NCBI GenBank assembly: GCA_903916735.1
Contig: CAIWXX010000070.1
Location: 1 to 45,563 of the forward strand
DNA length: 45,563 bases
Origin: an uncultured Acidobacteriota bacterium
GTDB lineage: Bacteria; Acidobacteriota; CAIWXX01
Reading direction: 5' to 3'
This document shows, in pieces, positions 35,339 to 44,139 of the stretch. A program made the position numbers and the translations under genes. Every line of letters starts with the position of its first letter. The first letter of the stretch is position 1. The notes under the pieces were generated by a model. That model saw only the letters and a list, made by a program, of their open reading frames with translations. It had not been told where the DNA came from and searched no databases.

Positions 35339-37069
35339 ATGAGCACATTTACAATCGAAGCCAACGGCCAGAAGCTGGAAGCGAAAAAGGGCGAGACAAT
35401 TCTCTCGACCCTGAAGCGCGCCAACATCAAAGTGCCAACGCTCTGCCACATCGAAGGGCTCCCGCCGGCGGGTGCCTGCCGCATGTGCGTCGTCGAAGTG
35501 GAAGGATCACCCAACCTCGTCCCCTCATGCTCGTTCCCAGTCGCCGAAGGCATGAAGATCAAAACCAATTCTCCGCAAGTCATCCATACTCGCCGCACAA
35601 TCATCGAATTGTTGCTTGCCAATCATCCTGATGACTGTCTCTATTGCGTGCGCGGAGGCAATTGCGATCTTCAAAGCCTCGCCCGGAACCATGGGGTTCA
35701 GGTGCGCCGTTTCCGCGGGGCGCGCAACCGCCGGGATAAGGACATATCCGGACCTTCCATCCAGCGGGAACCTGACAAGTGCATTCTTTGCGGCAAATGC
35801 GTCCGCATCTGCGAAGAAATCCAGGGAGTCTCAGCCATCGATTTCCTGCAACGAGGATCCAAATCGGTGGTCGGCACGGCATTCGACAAGGGGTTGAACG
35901 TGTCGAGCTGCATCAACTGCGGGCAGTGCATCGTCGTCTGCCCGACCGGCGCGCTGCACGAGCGGTCCAATGTTGACGATGTGCTGAGGGCGCTCAATGA
36001 TCCCGAATCCTTCGTCGTCGTCCAGCATGCGCCGGCCGTATCGGTCACCATCGCCGAGGAATTCGGCATGAAGCCCGGAGCAGACATGGATGGAAAAATG
36101 GTTGCTGCCTTGCGGCGCATCGGTTTCAAACGCGTGTTCGATACTTCGTTCACGGCTGATCTGACGATCATGGAAGAGGGCTCGGAGCTTGCTCACCGTG
36201 TTGCCACAGGCGGCGTCCTGCCGATGATGACATCCTGTTCGCCCGGCTGGATCAAGTTCGTCGAGACCTTCTACCCCGAATTCACGCCGAACTTGTCGAC
36301 ATGCAAGAGCCCACAGCAGATGATGGGCGCCATCGTAAAAACCTACTTTGCCCAACGCGAAGGACTTGACCCGAAGAAGATCGTTTCAATCTCCATCATG
36401 CCCTGCACGGCGAAGAAATTCGAAGCCTCTCGCCCCGAGATGGGACGCGATTACACTCAAGACGTCGATTATGTTTTGACAACGCGCGAGCTCGCCGATC
36501 TCTTCCGTATCGCCGGCCTTGACCCAGCCACAATGGAACCCGAAGCGCCGGACACACCATTTGGCGAACGTTCGAGCGCCGGCAAACTCTTCGGCGCCAC
36601 CGGCGGCGTCATGGAAGCGGCGGTCCGATCCGTCCATTTTCTGTTGACCGGCAAAGAACTTGAAGAGCTGAAGATCGAAGATTTTCGCGGCATGAAAGGC
36701 TCCAAGGAGCTGCACGTGAAGGTCGGCGATCTGAATGTCGGTGCCGTTGTCGTCAGCAGCCTCGGCCAGGCTCGCCGACTCCTCGATGAAATCAAAGCGG
36801 GTGGCAGAAAAGACATCCACTTCATTGAAGTGATGACCTGTCCCGGTGGGTGCATCAATGGCGGCGGGCAGCCGATCGGCACTGATATCGAAGCGGTCAA
36901 GGCGCGCATGAAGGCGCTTTACCAGATCGATCGCGATGCTCCACTGCGCGTCAGCCATCGCAATAAATGGGTCCAGCGGCTCTATGATGAATTCCTCGGC
37001 AAGCCGCTTGGCGAAAAAAGTCACCAGCTCCTTCACACCCATTACCATAAACGGGATGTGATGGTGTAA
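35339..37069 (+). CDS. hydA: HydA, catalytic subunit of bifurcating [FeFe]-hydrogenase
   Basis: The protein is 576 residues from the ATG at 35339, with AAGGA 6 nt upstream. Domains: [2Fe-2S] (C36, C47, C50, C64); His-Cys3 [4Fe-4S] (H96, C100, C103, C109); two ferredoxin-type [4Fe-4S] clusters (C148/C151/C154/C158 and C191/C194/C197/C201); the H-cluster domain; and a short SSU-like tail. H-cluster motifs are L1 TSCSPGW (C300), L2 IMPCTAKKFE (C355) and L3 EVMTCPGGCINGGGQP (C501, C505). L1 has Ser at 301 where the classical motif is TSCCPGW. It reduces protons or oxidises H2 using electrons from HydB and HydC. It starts 16 nt after the hydB stop. Confidence 0.96.
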   Translation: MSTFTIEANGQKLEAKKGETILSTLKRANIKVPTLCHIEGLPPAGACRMCVVEVEGSPNLVPSCSFPVAEGMKIKTNSPQVIHTRRTIIELLLANHPDDCLYCVRGGNCDLQSLARNHGVQVRRFRGARNRRDKDISGPSIQREPDKCILCGKCVRICEEIQGVSAIDFLQRGSKSVVGTAFDKGLNVSSCINCGQCIVVCPTGALHERSNVDDVLRALNDPESFVVVQHAPAVSVTIAEEFGMKPGADMDGKMVAALRRIGFKRVFDTSFTADLTIMEEGSELAHRVATGGVLPMMTSCSPGWIKFVETFYPEFTPNLSTCKSPQQMMGAIVKTYFAQREGLDPKKIVSISIMPCTAKKFEASRPEMGRDYTQDVDYVLTTRELADLFRIAGLDPATMEPEAPDTPFGERSSAGKLFGATGGVMEAAVRSVHFLLTGKELEELKIEDFRGMKGSKELHVKVGDLNVGAVVVSSLGQARRLLDEIKAGGRKDIHFIEVMTCPGGCINGGGQPIGTDIEAVKARMKALYQIDRDAPLRVSHRNKWVQRLYDEFLGKPLGEKSHQLLHTHYHKRDVMV

Positions 37070-37088
37070 TGGGAGGGAGGTAAATCAC

Positions 37089-37496
37089 ATGACAGCACCG
37101 AAAAAGATACTTATCGTCGACGATGATATTGACCTCCTCGAACAGGCCAGCATGCTACTGAAGAGTGAAGGATACGATGTCGTCACCGCGGGCGGGCAGG
37201 AAGAAGCCGAAGAAGCAATCCTCTCAGTGATCCCCGATCTTTGTGTCGTGGACCTCATGATGGAGAACATGGATTCGGGATTCATCCTCTGCCACACCGT
37301 TAAAAAGCTTTACCCTGAGACGCCGGTCATCCTGCTGACAGCTGTGAGATCGAGCACCGGGCTGGATTTCACTTCTCGATCTCCTGAAGCCGGATCGTGG
37401 GTCGAGGCCGATGCCTTCCTGGACAAGCCGATTCGCCCTGAGCAGCTGAAGGCCGAGGTCAAGAGGTTGCTCGCGGCGCGAGGAGAGGATCATTGA
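37089..37496 (+). CDS. Single-domain response regulator in the hyd operon
   Basis: The 135-residue CheY-like receiver has the acidic pocket D11-D13, phospho-acceptor D55 (VVDLMM), T84 and K113 (DKP). An insertion of about 15 residues (SSTGLDFTSRSPEAG) lies between the T and K strands, unlike typical CheY. There is no output domain, so it must pass phosphate on or act by protein contact. GGGAGGGAGG precedes the ATG. It is 19 nt after hydA, so it is made with the hydrogenase. The hydrogenase-kinase fusion downstream is the obvious phospho-donor. Confidence 0.9.
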   Translation: MTAPKKILIVDDDIDLLEQASMLLKSEGYDVVTAGGQEEAEEAILSVIPDLCVVDLMMENMDSGFILCHTVKKLYPETPVILLTAVRSSTGLDFTSRSPEAGSWVEADAFLDKPIRPEQLKAEVKRLLAARGEDH

Positions 37497-38053
37497 TGGT
37501 GATCCGGCGGCATCACGGTCATTTCATGGCGTTACAACGCATGCAACGAGTTTTTTAATGAGAATAGTGGGCGTCATCGCAATCATCGACGTCGATGACC
37601 AGTGCTCGAATCAACCCATTTTGACCTCCATGTCGACGTCCACGTTTCTCTAAAACAGCTTGCCGCCGGACCAATAATTCAAATCATGAAAGACATGGCA
37701 TCAGACCCAAGGGGGGCTTCTATCTCAAATCAATTTCGAATACCACAGAGGAACGGTTGAGTATTGCCAGGGGAGTGAGCCCATGGATGTAAAGAAGACG
37801 TCGAGAAATGCTCCAGAGTGGCAACAGAGAAATCTCCGTCGCCCCTCTGGGGCTTCATTAATTTTTGCCGATGACGCGCTTTCTTTGGTGTTATTGGGCG
37901 GATGGGTGAGGCTCGTTCCGAGCGGCTTTGCCGTGAACAGCGCTGCTCACAAGGATTCCCGTCCTCGCCATCTATTGCAGGCGGTGTGGCTGTTCTGCCG
38001 TGAACGCCTTTTCTCGCCGACTTTCCTACCGTTCGTCTTCGGCCTGTCTCATC
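37497..38053. other. Intergenic region before the sensory hydrogenase gene, with palindromes and a REP-like hairpin
   Basis: No conserved gene. It holds a 16-bp perfect palindrome at 37583-37598 (TCATCGAC-GTCGATGA), a GCCCC-TCT-GGGGC hairpin at 37841-37853, and an 18-bp near-palindrome at 37933-37950 (GTGAACAGC and GCTGCTCAC halves). A 94-codon frame at 37783-38067 has a fair ribosome binding site but overlaps the repeat-like stretch and shows no family, so it is not called. A long minus-strand frame here is antisense to the kinase gene. Confidence 0.5.
37801..37860 (+). repeat. REP-like hairpin repeat
   Basis: The stretch around GCCCC-TCT-GGGGC (37841-37853), with the flanking GAGTGGCAACAGAGAAAT, looks like the dispersed palindromic repeats found between genes in many genomes. 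Only one copy is in this window, so repeat status is inferred from its form. Confidence 0.35.
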
Positions 38054-40093
38054 ATGAGTCCGACTAATCCCGGCGAACCAGTCGGCCTTGTCTCCACCAT
38101 CAAGGAGCGGTGCCGAAAGTGTTACACCTGCGTCCGCGAATGCCGGGCGAAAGCGATTCGGATCCACGCCGGTCAGGCTGAAGTAGTCGTCGAACGCTGC
38201 ATCGGCTGCGGCAATTGTGTCCGTGTCTGCAGCCAACATGCGAAGAGGGTGCGCGATGGGTTGACACCCACCCGCGATCTCCTGAAATCCGGCCGTTGTG
38301 TGATTGCGGCTGTCGCGCCGAGTTTTCCGGCCGAGTTCTGCCATGGTGATTCTGAACCGTACTCCGGCCTCGACTATTGCACACTCGTCGGCATGATTCG
38401 TGCTCTTGGATTCACCAAGGTCATCCAGGTGGCATATGGCGCCGACCTCGTCGCCAGGAAATACCGCGAACTTCTTGAAACATATCCTGATCGCAACTTC
38501 ATTTCCACGACCTGTCCGTCGATCATACTCTACGTTGAAAAGTACCATCCTGACCTCGTGCCTTACCTTGCGCCTGTCGTCTCACCGATGATCGCCACGG
38601 CGCGTGTCGCGCATAAAATCTATGGCGATGATGCCCTCGTCGTCTTCATCGGTCCTTGCATCGCGAAAAAGGATGAAGCCGCCACCGAACGCTATAGCCG
38701 GGATATGGCGGCAGCGCTGACCTTTGTCGAGTTGCGGCAGATGTTCAGAGAAAGCGGAATCACGACTGAGTCCGTCAGGCCGACGGATTTCGATCCGCCT
38801 TACCCGGACAAGGGGATGCTTTTTTCGATCAAACGCGGAATTTTGCAGGCTGCCGGCATCAAGGAAGATTTGATCAATGACGATGTGATTGTGGCGGATG
38901 GCGGATCGGAATTCGGCCATGCGCTACGTGAATTTGAATCCAAACATCTTAATGCCCGTTTGCTGGAAGTGCTGTCCTGCAAAGGCGGCTGCATCATGGG
39001 CGCCGGCACGGCGACGCATGCAACTCTCTTCAGCCGGCGTTCCGAAGTCAGTCGCTATGTTCGCCGCCGTCTGAGGAGTGGAGAAGAGCGCCTCCTCAAT
39101 CCGCCCGGTGCTGACGATATCGATCTGAATGCCTGGTTTTACCCGGATGATCGAACGATGCCGGTTCCTTCCGAGGGAGAGATACAGGCGATCATGGAAG
39201 AGATGGGCAAGCGCACCCATGAAGATGAACTCAATTGCGGCGCCTGTGGCTATGAAACCTGCCGCGAACACGCGATCGCGATCTTCGACGGCCTCGCCGA
39301 AACCGAGATGTGTCTGCCGACGACGATTGCACGATTGGGCGAAGTCGTCCTGGAACTGAACACGACAAACCAGCAACTCGCCAGCGCGCAACAGGCTCTG
39401 GTACAATCTGAGAAGCTTGCGAGTATGGGCCAGCTGGCGGCAGGCATCGCTCACGAAGTCAACAATCCTCTCGGCGTCGTTCTCCTCTACAGCCAGCTGT
39501 TGCTTGAGGAGTGCAATCCTAAATCCGAGCTCTACAACGATCTGAAGAAAATCGCCGAGCAATCCGATCGGTGCAAGAAGATTGTTTCAGGGCTTTTAAA
39601 TTTTGCCCGTAATAACCAGGTGCAGCTCAAACAGGTTCATCTGGGCGACTTTGTTCAGTCCTGCGTGCGTGCGGTCATCGTCCCCGACGATGTCAAAATC
39701 AAGGTGGAAAGTCGTCTCAAAGACCCGGTGACCGAACTGGACCAGGATCAGATGATGCAGGTTTTCACCAATTTGATGAACAACTCCATCGAAGCGATGC
39801 CCGGTAAGGGCACTTTGGTGATCACTGCGGATGGCGATGATGCGTGGGTGCAGGTGAGTGTCAGTGATAACGGAAACGGCATTCCGAAAGAACATCAGAA
39901 AAAAATATTCGAACCGTTCTTCACGACGAAGACCGGCGGCAAAGGCACTGGGCTGGGTCTGGCAATCACGTACGGCATCGTGAAGATGCACCGCGGCAAC
40001 ATCGCTGTGCAGTCGAATGCCGATCCGAAAAATGGTCCGACCGGGACGACGATTACAGTCAAGTTGCCGCGAAATCCGGGAAATGCCGCATAG
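38054..40093 (+). CDS. Sensory [FeFe]-hydrogenase fused to a histidine kinase
   Basis: The protein is 679 residues from the ATG at 38054. Order: two [4Fe-4S] ferredoxin clusters (C20/C23/C26/C30 and C49/C52/C55/C59); an H-cluster domain with TTCP (C154), GPCIAKKDE (C202) and EVLSCKGGCIMGAG (C309, C313); a CO-dehydrogenase-type [4Fe-4S] motif (C395, C398, C403, C420); a coiled coil; HisKA with H467 (GIAHEVNNPLG); and a HATPase domain (NNSIEAM, DNGNGIP, FEPFFTTK, GTGLGL). All four H-cluster cysteines are kept, but the proton-relay Cys next to C154 is Thr, as in sensory HydS-type enzymes. It probably senses H2 or redox state and autophosphorylates. No clear ribosome binding site is visible; the frame extends upstream to a GTG at 38000. 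Confidence 0.92.
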   Translation: MSPTNPGEPVGLVSTIKERCRKCYTCVRECRAKAIRIHAGQAEVVVERCIGCGNCVRVCSQHAKRVRDGLTPTRDLLKSGRCVIAAVAPSFPAEFCHGDSEPYSGLDYCTLVGMIRALGFTKVIQVAYGADLVARKYRELLETYPDRNFISTTCPSIILYVEKYHPDLVPYLAPVVSPMIATARVAHKIYGDDALVVFIGPCIAKKDEAATERYSRDMAAALTFVELRQMFRESGITTESVRPTDFDPPYPDKGMLFSIKRGILQAAGIKEDLINDDVIVADGGSEFGHALREFESKHLNARLLEVLSCKGGCIMGAGTATHATLFSRRSEVSRYVRRRLRSGEERLLNPPGADDIDLNAWFYPDDRTMPVPSEGEIQAIMEEMGKRTHEDELNCGACGYETCREHAIAIFDGLAETEMCLPTTIARLGEVVLELNTTNQQLASAQQALVQSEKLASMGQLAAGIAHEVNNPLGVVLLYSQLLLEECNPKSELYNDLKKIAEQSDRCKKIVSGLLNFARNNQVQLKQVHLGDFVQSCVRAVIVPDDVKIKVESRLKDPVTELDQDQMMQVFTNLMNNSIEAMPGKGTLVITADGDDAWVQVSVSDNGNGIPKEHQKKIFEPFFTTKTGGKGTGLGLAITYGIVKMHRGNIAVQSNADPKNGPTGTTITVKLPRNPGNAA

Positions 40094-40198
40094 CACCATG
40101 CCCCCAAGAAATCTCCCATCTCAGCATGGGAACGATAGGTGGATTGAGGCGAGGATCGTTATGCCAACCGCAGTCAACTGAAAGCGAGGATCAACCCC

Positions 40199-41347
40199 AT
40201 GGAGAAATTGAAACTTCTGATCGTTGATGATGAACAGCCCATGCGGGAAGGCGTCATGCGGGCTCTCCGCAAGTACACGGTGAGTCTTCCGTATGCTGAG
40301 GAGGATTACGGTTTCGATTTCTCTGAGGCCGGCACCGGCGAAGAAGCACTCGATGTGATCGACCGCACACCGCCCGACATACTTCTGCTCGATTACAAGC
40401 TGCCGGGCATCAAAGGGCTTGACGTGCTCGATCACATCATTCAGCGCCAGCTCGATATTCTCACCGTGATGATCACGGCCTATGCCTCGCTCGAAACGGC
40501 CGTCAGCGCCACCCGCTATGGCGCTTACGATTTCCTGGCGAAACCGTTTACGCCCGAGGAGCTCCGGACGGCTGTTCACAAGGCTGTCAAACATCTGATT
40601 TTGACACGGCAGGCCCGCAAGTTCACTGAAGAGAAACGCCGTGTCAGGTTTCAATTCATTTCGGTGCTGGCACACGAGCTGAAATCGCCGCTCTCGGCGG
40701 TGGAAGGTTACCTCCGGATCATGCAGACGCGTTCGGCGGGCAATGAGCTCGGCGCCTACGATGAAATGGTCAGGCGCTCGGTAACTCGCCTGGAAGGCAT
40801 GCGAAAAATGATCATGGACATCCTGGATCTGACGCGCATCGAGTCCGGTCAGAAAACGCGGGAAATGGCGGAAGTCGATCTGCGCGACGTTGCCCGTGTC
40901 GCCATCGAAACGGCTCAGCCTCCGGCTCAGGAGCGTGGAATCTCGATCGAATTGGATTCCCCCGAGAGCATCTTCATGGTTGCGGATCGAGGCGAACTGG
41001 AGATCATTCTGAACAATCTGGCCTCGAATGCCGTCAAATACAACCGCGATCATGGCAAGGTCACATTGGCTTTATCGGCCGACGACGAGACGGTGACGAT
41101 CGCCTGCACCGACACCGGCATCGGCATGAGTGAGGAAGAGACGGTCCAGCTCTTCAAGGAATTCGGTCGCATCAAGAACGAAAAAACACGGCACATCCTC
41201 GGATCAGGTCTGGGTCTCTCGACGCTCAAAAAACTCGCCACTGAATATTACGGCGGCGGAGTCAAGGTGGAATCAAAACCAGGCGAAGGAACGACTTTCA
41301 CCGTGACCTTGCAACGCCGGCCGGCGGGATCAGAGGCGAAGGCTTAG
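40199..41347 (+). CDS. Receiver-histidine kinase hybrid
   Basis: The 382-residue protein has an N-terminal receiver (D10-D11, D65, T93, K115) with an insertion (TVSLPYAEEDYGF) after the first helix. A HisKA domain with H160 (FISVLAHELKSPLSAVEGYL) and a HATPase domain (NNLASNAVKYN, DTGIGMS, GSGLGLSTLKKL) follow. There is no DNA-binding or transmembrane part. It lies 105 nt after the hydrogenase-kinase gene on the same strand, with GAGG upstream of the ATG. It could accept phosphate from that kinase at D65 and then modulate its own kinase activity, forming the middle of a phosphorelay; this order is inferred. Confidence 0.92.
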   Translation: MEKLKLLIVDDEQPMREGVMRALRKYTVSLPYAEEDYGFDFSEAGTGEEALDVIDRTPPDILLLDYKLPGIKGLDVLDHIIQRQLDILTVMITAYASLETAVSATRYGAYDFLAKPFTPEELRTAVHKAVKHLILTRQARKFTEEKRRVRFQFISVLAHELKSPLSAVEGYLRIMQTRSAGNELGAYDEMVRRSVTRLEGMRKMIMDILDLTRIESGQKTREMAEVDLRDVARVAIETAQPPAQERGISIELDSPESIFMVADRGELEIILNNLASNAVKYNRDHGKVTLALSADDETVTIACTDTGIGMSEEETVQLFKEFGRIKNEKTRHILGSGLGLSTLKKLATEYYGGGVKVESKPGEGTTFTVTLQRRPAGSEAKA

Positions 41348-41759
41348 AGAGACTCGGGGCTCGATTTCCGATTTCATGTCCCCTTGCAATTTCACTCTAC
41401 AATTGTAGATAAAATTGAACCGAAACTGAATTCATTAATCAGGAGATCCTGATAAAAGCGCCTTGAATGGACACTCGCTGGGCCATTCCTCGCGGCGGAT
41501 GCACGTCCACTTTCGAGCTGAATGAAATCGCCGGGCGAGAAAGGACTTATGTCCGAATCATCTCACGTGCCACTTCTCGATCGGCCATGATGAACAAAAT
41601 GGGCGGAAAATCGTACTATGAGAGGGATGTATGTGTGTATTGGTGGATTATCAATTGAAAATTCCTTTCTGAAAAAAAATCAAAGAATGAGTCGTAAGCA
41701 TTTCGCATGACAGCTCGAAAAATTCACTCATACGCCCATTTCAAGGCGGATCCCCATGA
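41348..41759. other. Intergenic region after the signalling operon
   Basis: No recognisable gene. A 7-bp inverted repeat ATCAGGA-GA-TCCTGAT lies at 41438-41453, just before a 63-codon frame (41467-41658) that matches no known family. AT-rich patches occur at 41395-41430 and 41660-41700. Confidence 0.4.
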
Positions 41760-42020
41760 GTCGGTGAGAAGGATCGGGTCACCTTGGCGGTTTACCAGCA
41801 CATGATCAATCATCCGCTTTATCTTCCCAATAATTCCATCCGGAACCTCATACAATTCCAATGTTTTCTAGAAGACAAGGCGATCGGCCCGGAGATGGAA
41901 TGCATGTGCGCCGGCGGCGATATCATCCCCCAGCTCTGGATGAAGAATGCCGTCGGGAGCGAGATTTCGGTTAAGCCGATGTTGAAAGCCGTCGACATGG
42001 CGCTCAAAATGGTGAAATGA
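41760..42020 (+). pseudogene. C-terminal remnant of a peptidase-like protein
   Basis: After a TGA at 41757-41759 the frame reads VYQHMINHPLYLPNNSIRNLIQF, then GPEMECMCAGGDIIPQLWMKNAVG and SEISVKPMLKAVDMAL. This resembles the C-terminal tail of large exported M3-like peptidase proteins (NHPLY, xGxIxPDxWMxxAVG, SxxPLLxA). The catalytic part is absent and no start or ribosome binding site is visible. It lies immediately upstream of an intact M3 peptidase gene. The assignment is from memory of the family pattern. Confidence 0.5.
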
Positions 42021-42127
42021 CGGGGTCATGATGTCATTTCCAATGGCACACTCAACAAGGCCTTAAATGGCATAGGATAGGTTCGATGGGATACATGTTT
42101 GAATGGAATGAATCAGAAGGAGTCAGA

Positions 42128-44062
42128 ATGAAAAAGGTACCCACTCTCCTCACAACCGCTCTGGCAGCAGTCCTGCTGGCCGTACCCGGCATCCCGCAGG
42201 AAAAAGCCGCTCAAAAGAAAATCCCGGACTACTCACAAACGGCGCGCAAAGATGTCCCGGTGGACTTCACCTGGAAGATCGAGGACCTCTACGCTACCAT
42301 CGACGCCTGGAAGGCCGATAAGGATGCGGTCGCCAAGATGATGACCCAGGCCGAGGCACTCTCGAAAGGGTGGACCTCCTCGCCGCAAAACATGCTGGCG
42401 CTGCTCGAGTTCAGGAACGAGCTTGGGAAAAAGGCCGAGAAGCTTTTCTCCTACACCAGCAACCAGATCAACGCTGATCTTGGAAATACGACCTACCAGA
42501 GTCTGGGAGGGGAGCTTCAGTCGCTTTTCGTCACATATAATTCAAAGATGGCGTTCTTCGAGCCGGATGTTCTGGCGCTCGGAAGTGAGAAATTCTCCGC
42601 CTATCTGAAAGCCGAACCGAAGCTCGCGCCCTACGGCTTCCCGGTCGAAGACATCCTGCGCGGCAAAGAGCACGTGCTGCCTGCTGAGCAGCAGAGGATC
42701 GCATCCCTCACCGGACTCTTCTCAGGCGCCACCGGCCAGGCATCGGGGATGCTGAATGACTTGAACATGCCGGCCCCCGAGGTTACCCTCAGCGACGGAC
42801 AGAAAACGACTCTCAATTTTGCCACCTTCGCAATTCTGCGCCGGTTGGAAAATGCCGAAGATCGACACCTCGTCGTCACCTCCTTCTGGGGAAACCAGAA
42901 AAAATATGAAAATACCTTCGCCGTTCTTCAGGATGGCGCCATCAAGCAGCATCTTTTCAATGCCCAGATCCACAATTTCAAGAATTGCCTGGAAGCCCGC
43001 CTCTTCGACAACAACATTCCGGTCGATGTCTATCAACAGCTCATCCGGTCGACCCGCGAAAACCTGACTCCTTTCCAGCGCTATCTCAGCCTCAAACAGA
43101 AGCTGCTTGGACTGCCTCATTATCGATACGAAGACATCTATGCATCGGCGGTCCCGGCCGTCCAACGCACCTACACATACGAAGAAGCCAGGCAGATCTG
43201 CATGGATGCCTTGAAGCCGCTCGGGGATGAATACGCTCAGTCGCTGAAACAGGCCTTCGAAAATCGTTGGATTGACATCTACCCGAACAAGGGCAAGGAA
43301 AGCGGTGCCTACAGCGGCGGAGTCTATGGCGTGCATCCCTACATCAAATTAAATTTCGACGGCAAATATGACGGCGTCTCGACGATGGCCCATGAGCTCG
43401 GCCATGCGCTCCACTCGGAGCTCACCAACAAGACCCAACATTACGCCACGACCGGCTATGCCGCCTTCCTCGCCGAAATCGCCTCCACCTTCAACGAAAA
43501 CCTCGTAATGAACTATCTGCTGAAGAATGAGAAAGACGACCTCTTCAAGCTCTATGTGATCGACAATTACCTTGATCAGGTGAGAGGCACTCTCTATCGC
43601 CAGGTCCTCTTCTCCGAATTCGAGCTCGCCATACATCAGCGTGTGGAAGAGGGTCAGACTCTGACTCCCGACTGGCTCGATCAGAAATATCTGGAACTGA
43701 CACGCCATTACTACGGGCACGATAAAGGGGTCTGTGAAGTCGGGGATTATATCCAGTGCGAGTGGAGCCGGGTTTCACACTTCTACCTCAATTACTACGT
43801 CTTCCAATACAGCACCGGCCTCATCGCGTCGATGGCTCTGAGCGATATGGTGCTGAGCCAGGGTCCTGAGGCCCAGAGACGCTATCTCGATCTGCTCAAG
43901 TCGGGCAGCAGCGATTATCCGATGGTTTTGTTGAAGAAGGCGGGTGTGGATATGACGACGCCGGTTCCCTACGAGGCTGCCTTCAAACGGATCGATCAAC
44001 TCGTGACCGAAATGGAAACGATTGTCGAACGGCTGAAAGCCCAAGGGAAACTGAAAATCTGA
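42128..44062 (+). CDS. pepF: Exported M3-family oligoendopeptidase (PepF-like)
   Basis: The zinc metallopeptidase is 644 residues from the ATG at 42128, with AGAAGGAG just upstream. An N-terminal signal peptide (LLTTALAAVLLAVPGIP) makes it extracytoplasmic, unlike the classical cytoplasmic PepF. The N-terminal helical half follows the M3B pattern (FTWKIEDLYATIDAW). The catalytic motif is STMAHELGHALHSEL (H422, E423, H426), with the third ligand Glu near residue 450 (FLAEIASTFNENL). The late PepF motif YYVFQYSTGLIASMAL is present. It degrades short peptides and complements the exported M28 peptidase. Confidence 0.94.
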   Translation: MKKVPTLLTTALAAVLLAVPGIPQEKAAQKKIPDYSQTARKDVPVDFTWKIEDLYATIDAWKADKDAVAKMMTQAEALSKGWTSSPQNMLALLEFRNELGKKAEKLFSYTSNQINADLGNTTYQSLGGELQSLFVTYNSKMAFFEPDVLALGSEKFSAYLKAEPKLAPYGFPVEDILRGKEHVLPAEQQRIASLTGLFSGATGQASGMLNDLNMPAPEVTLSDGQKTTLNFATFAILRRLENAEDRHLVVTSFWGNQKKYENTFAVLQDGAIKQHLFNAQIHNFKNCLEARLFDNNIPVDVYQQLIRSTRENLTPFQRYLSLKQKLLGLPHYRYEDIYASAVPAVQRTYTYEEARQICMDALKPLGDEYAQSLKQAFENRWIDIYPNKGKESGAYSGGVYGVHPYIKLNFDGKYDGVSTMAHELGHALHSELTNKTQHYATTGYAAFLAEIASTFNENLVMNYLLKNEKDDLFKLYVIDNYLDQVRGTLYRQVLFSEFELAIHQRVEEGQTLTPDWLDQKYLELTRHYYGHDKGVCEVGDYIQCEWSRVSHFYLNYYVFQYSTGLIASMALSDMVLSQGPEAQRRYLDLLKSGSSDYPMVLLKKAGVDMTTPVPYEAAFKRIDQLVTEMETIVERLKAQGKLKI

Positions 44063-44089
44063 ACCCGCATTGAACCGGAAATGAACACA

Positions 44090-44138
44090 GGCGCCGGTCG
44101 GCAAAATAGCGCGTCAAAGATGACGCCCGACCGGCGCC
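44090..44138. terminator. Long two-part hairpin downstream of the M3 peptidase gene
   Basis: GGCGCCGGTCGG (44090-44101) pairs perfectly with CCGACCGGCGCC (44127-44138). Inside it lies a second stem, GCGTCA (44111-44116) with TGACGC (44121-44126). It begins 27 nt after the peptidase stop and ends at the 3' end of the decayed ABC gene, so it may separate the convergent units. No long U-tract follows on either side. Confidence 0.55.
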
Positions 44139-44139
44139 T

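Noticed and set aside
36231-36245. Loss of activity of HydA because of the missing second Cys in the L1 motif
   Set aside because: The other motifs are perfect, and the TSCSPGW form is, to my knowledge, common in multimeric hydrogenases, so inactivation is not supported.
37730-38548. Long minus-strand open frame of 272 codons
   Set aside because: It is antisense to the sensory hydrogenase gene and the repeat-like stretch; it has no family motifs and the plus-strand protein there is clearly conserved.
40121-41053. 310-codon minus-strand open frame
   Set aside because: It is antisense to the receiver-kinase gene, whose receiver and kinase motifs are unambiguous; codon bias of the real gene explains the open frame.
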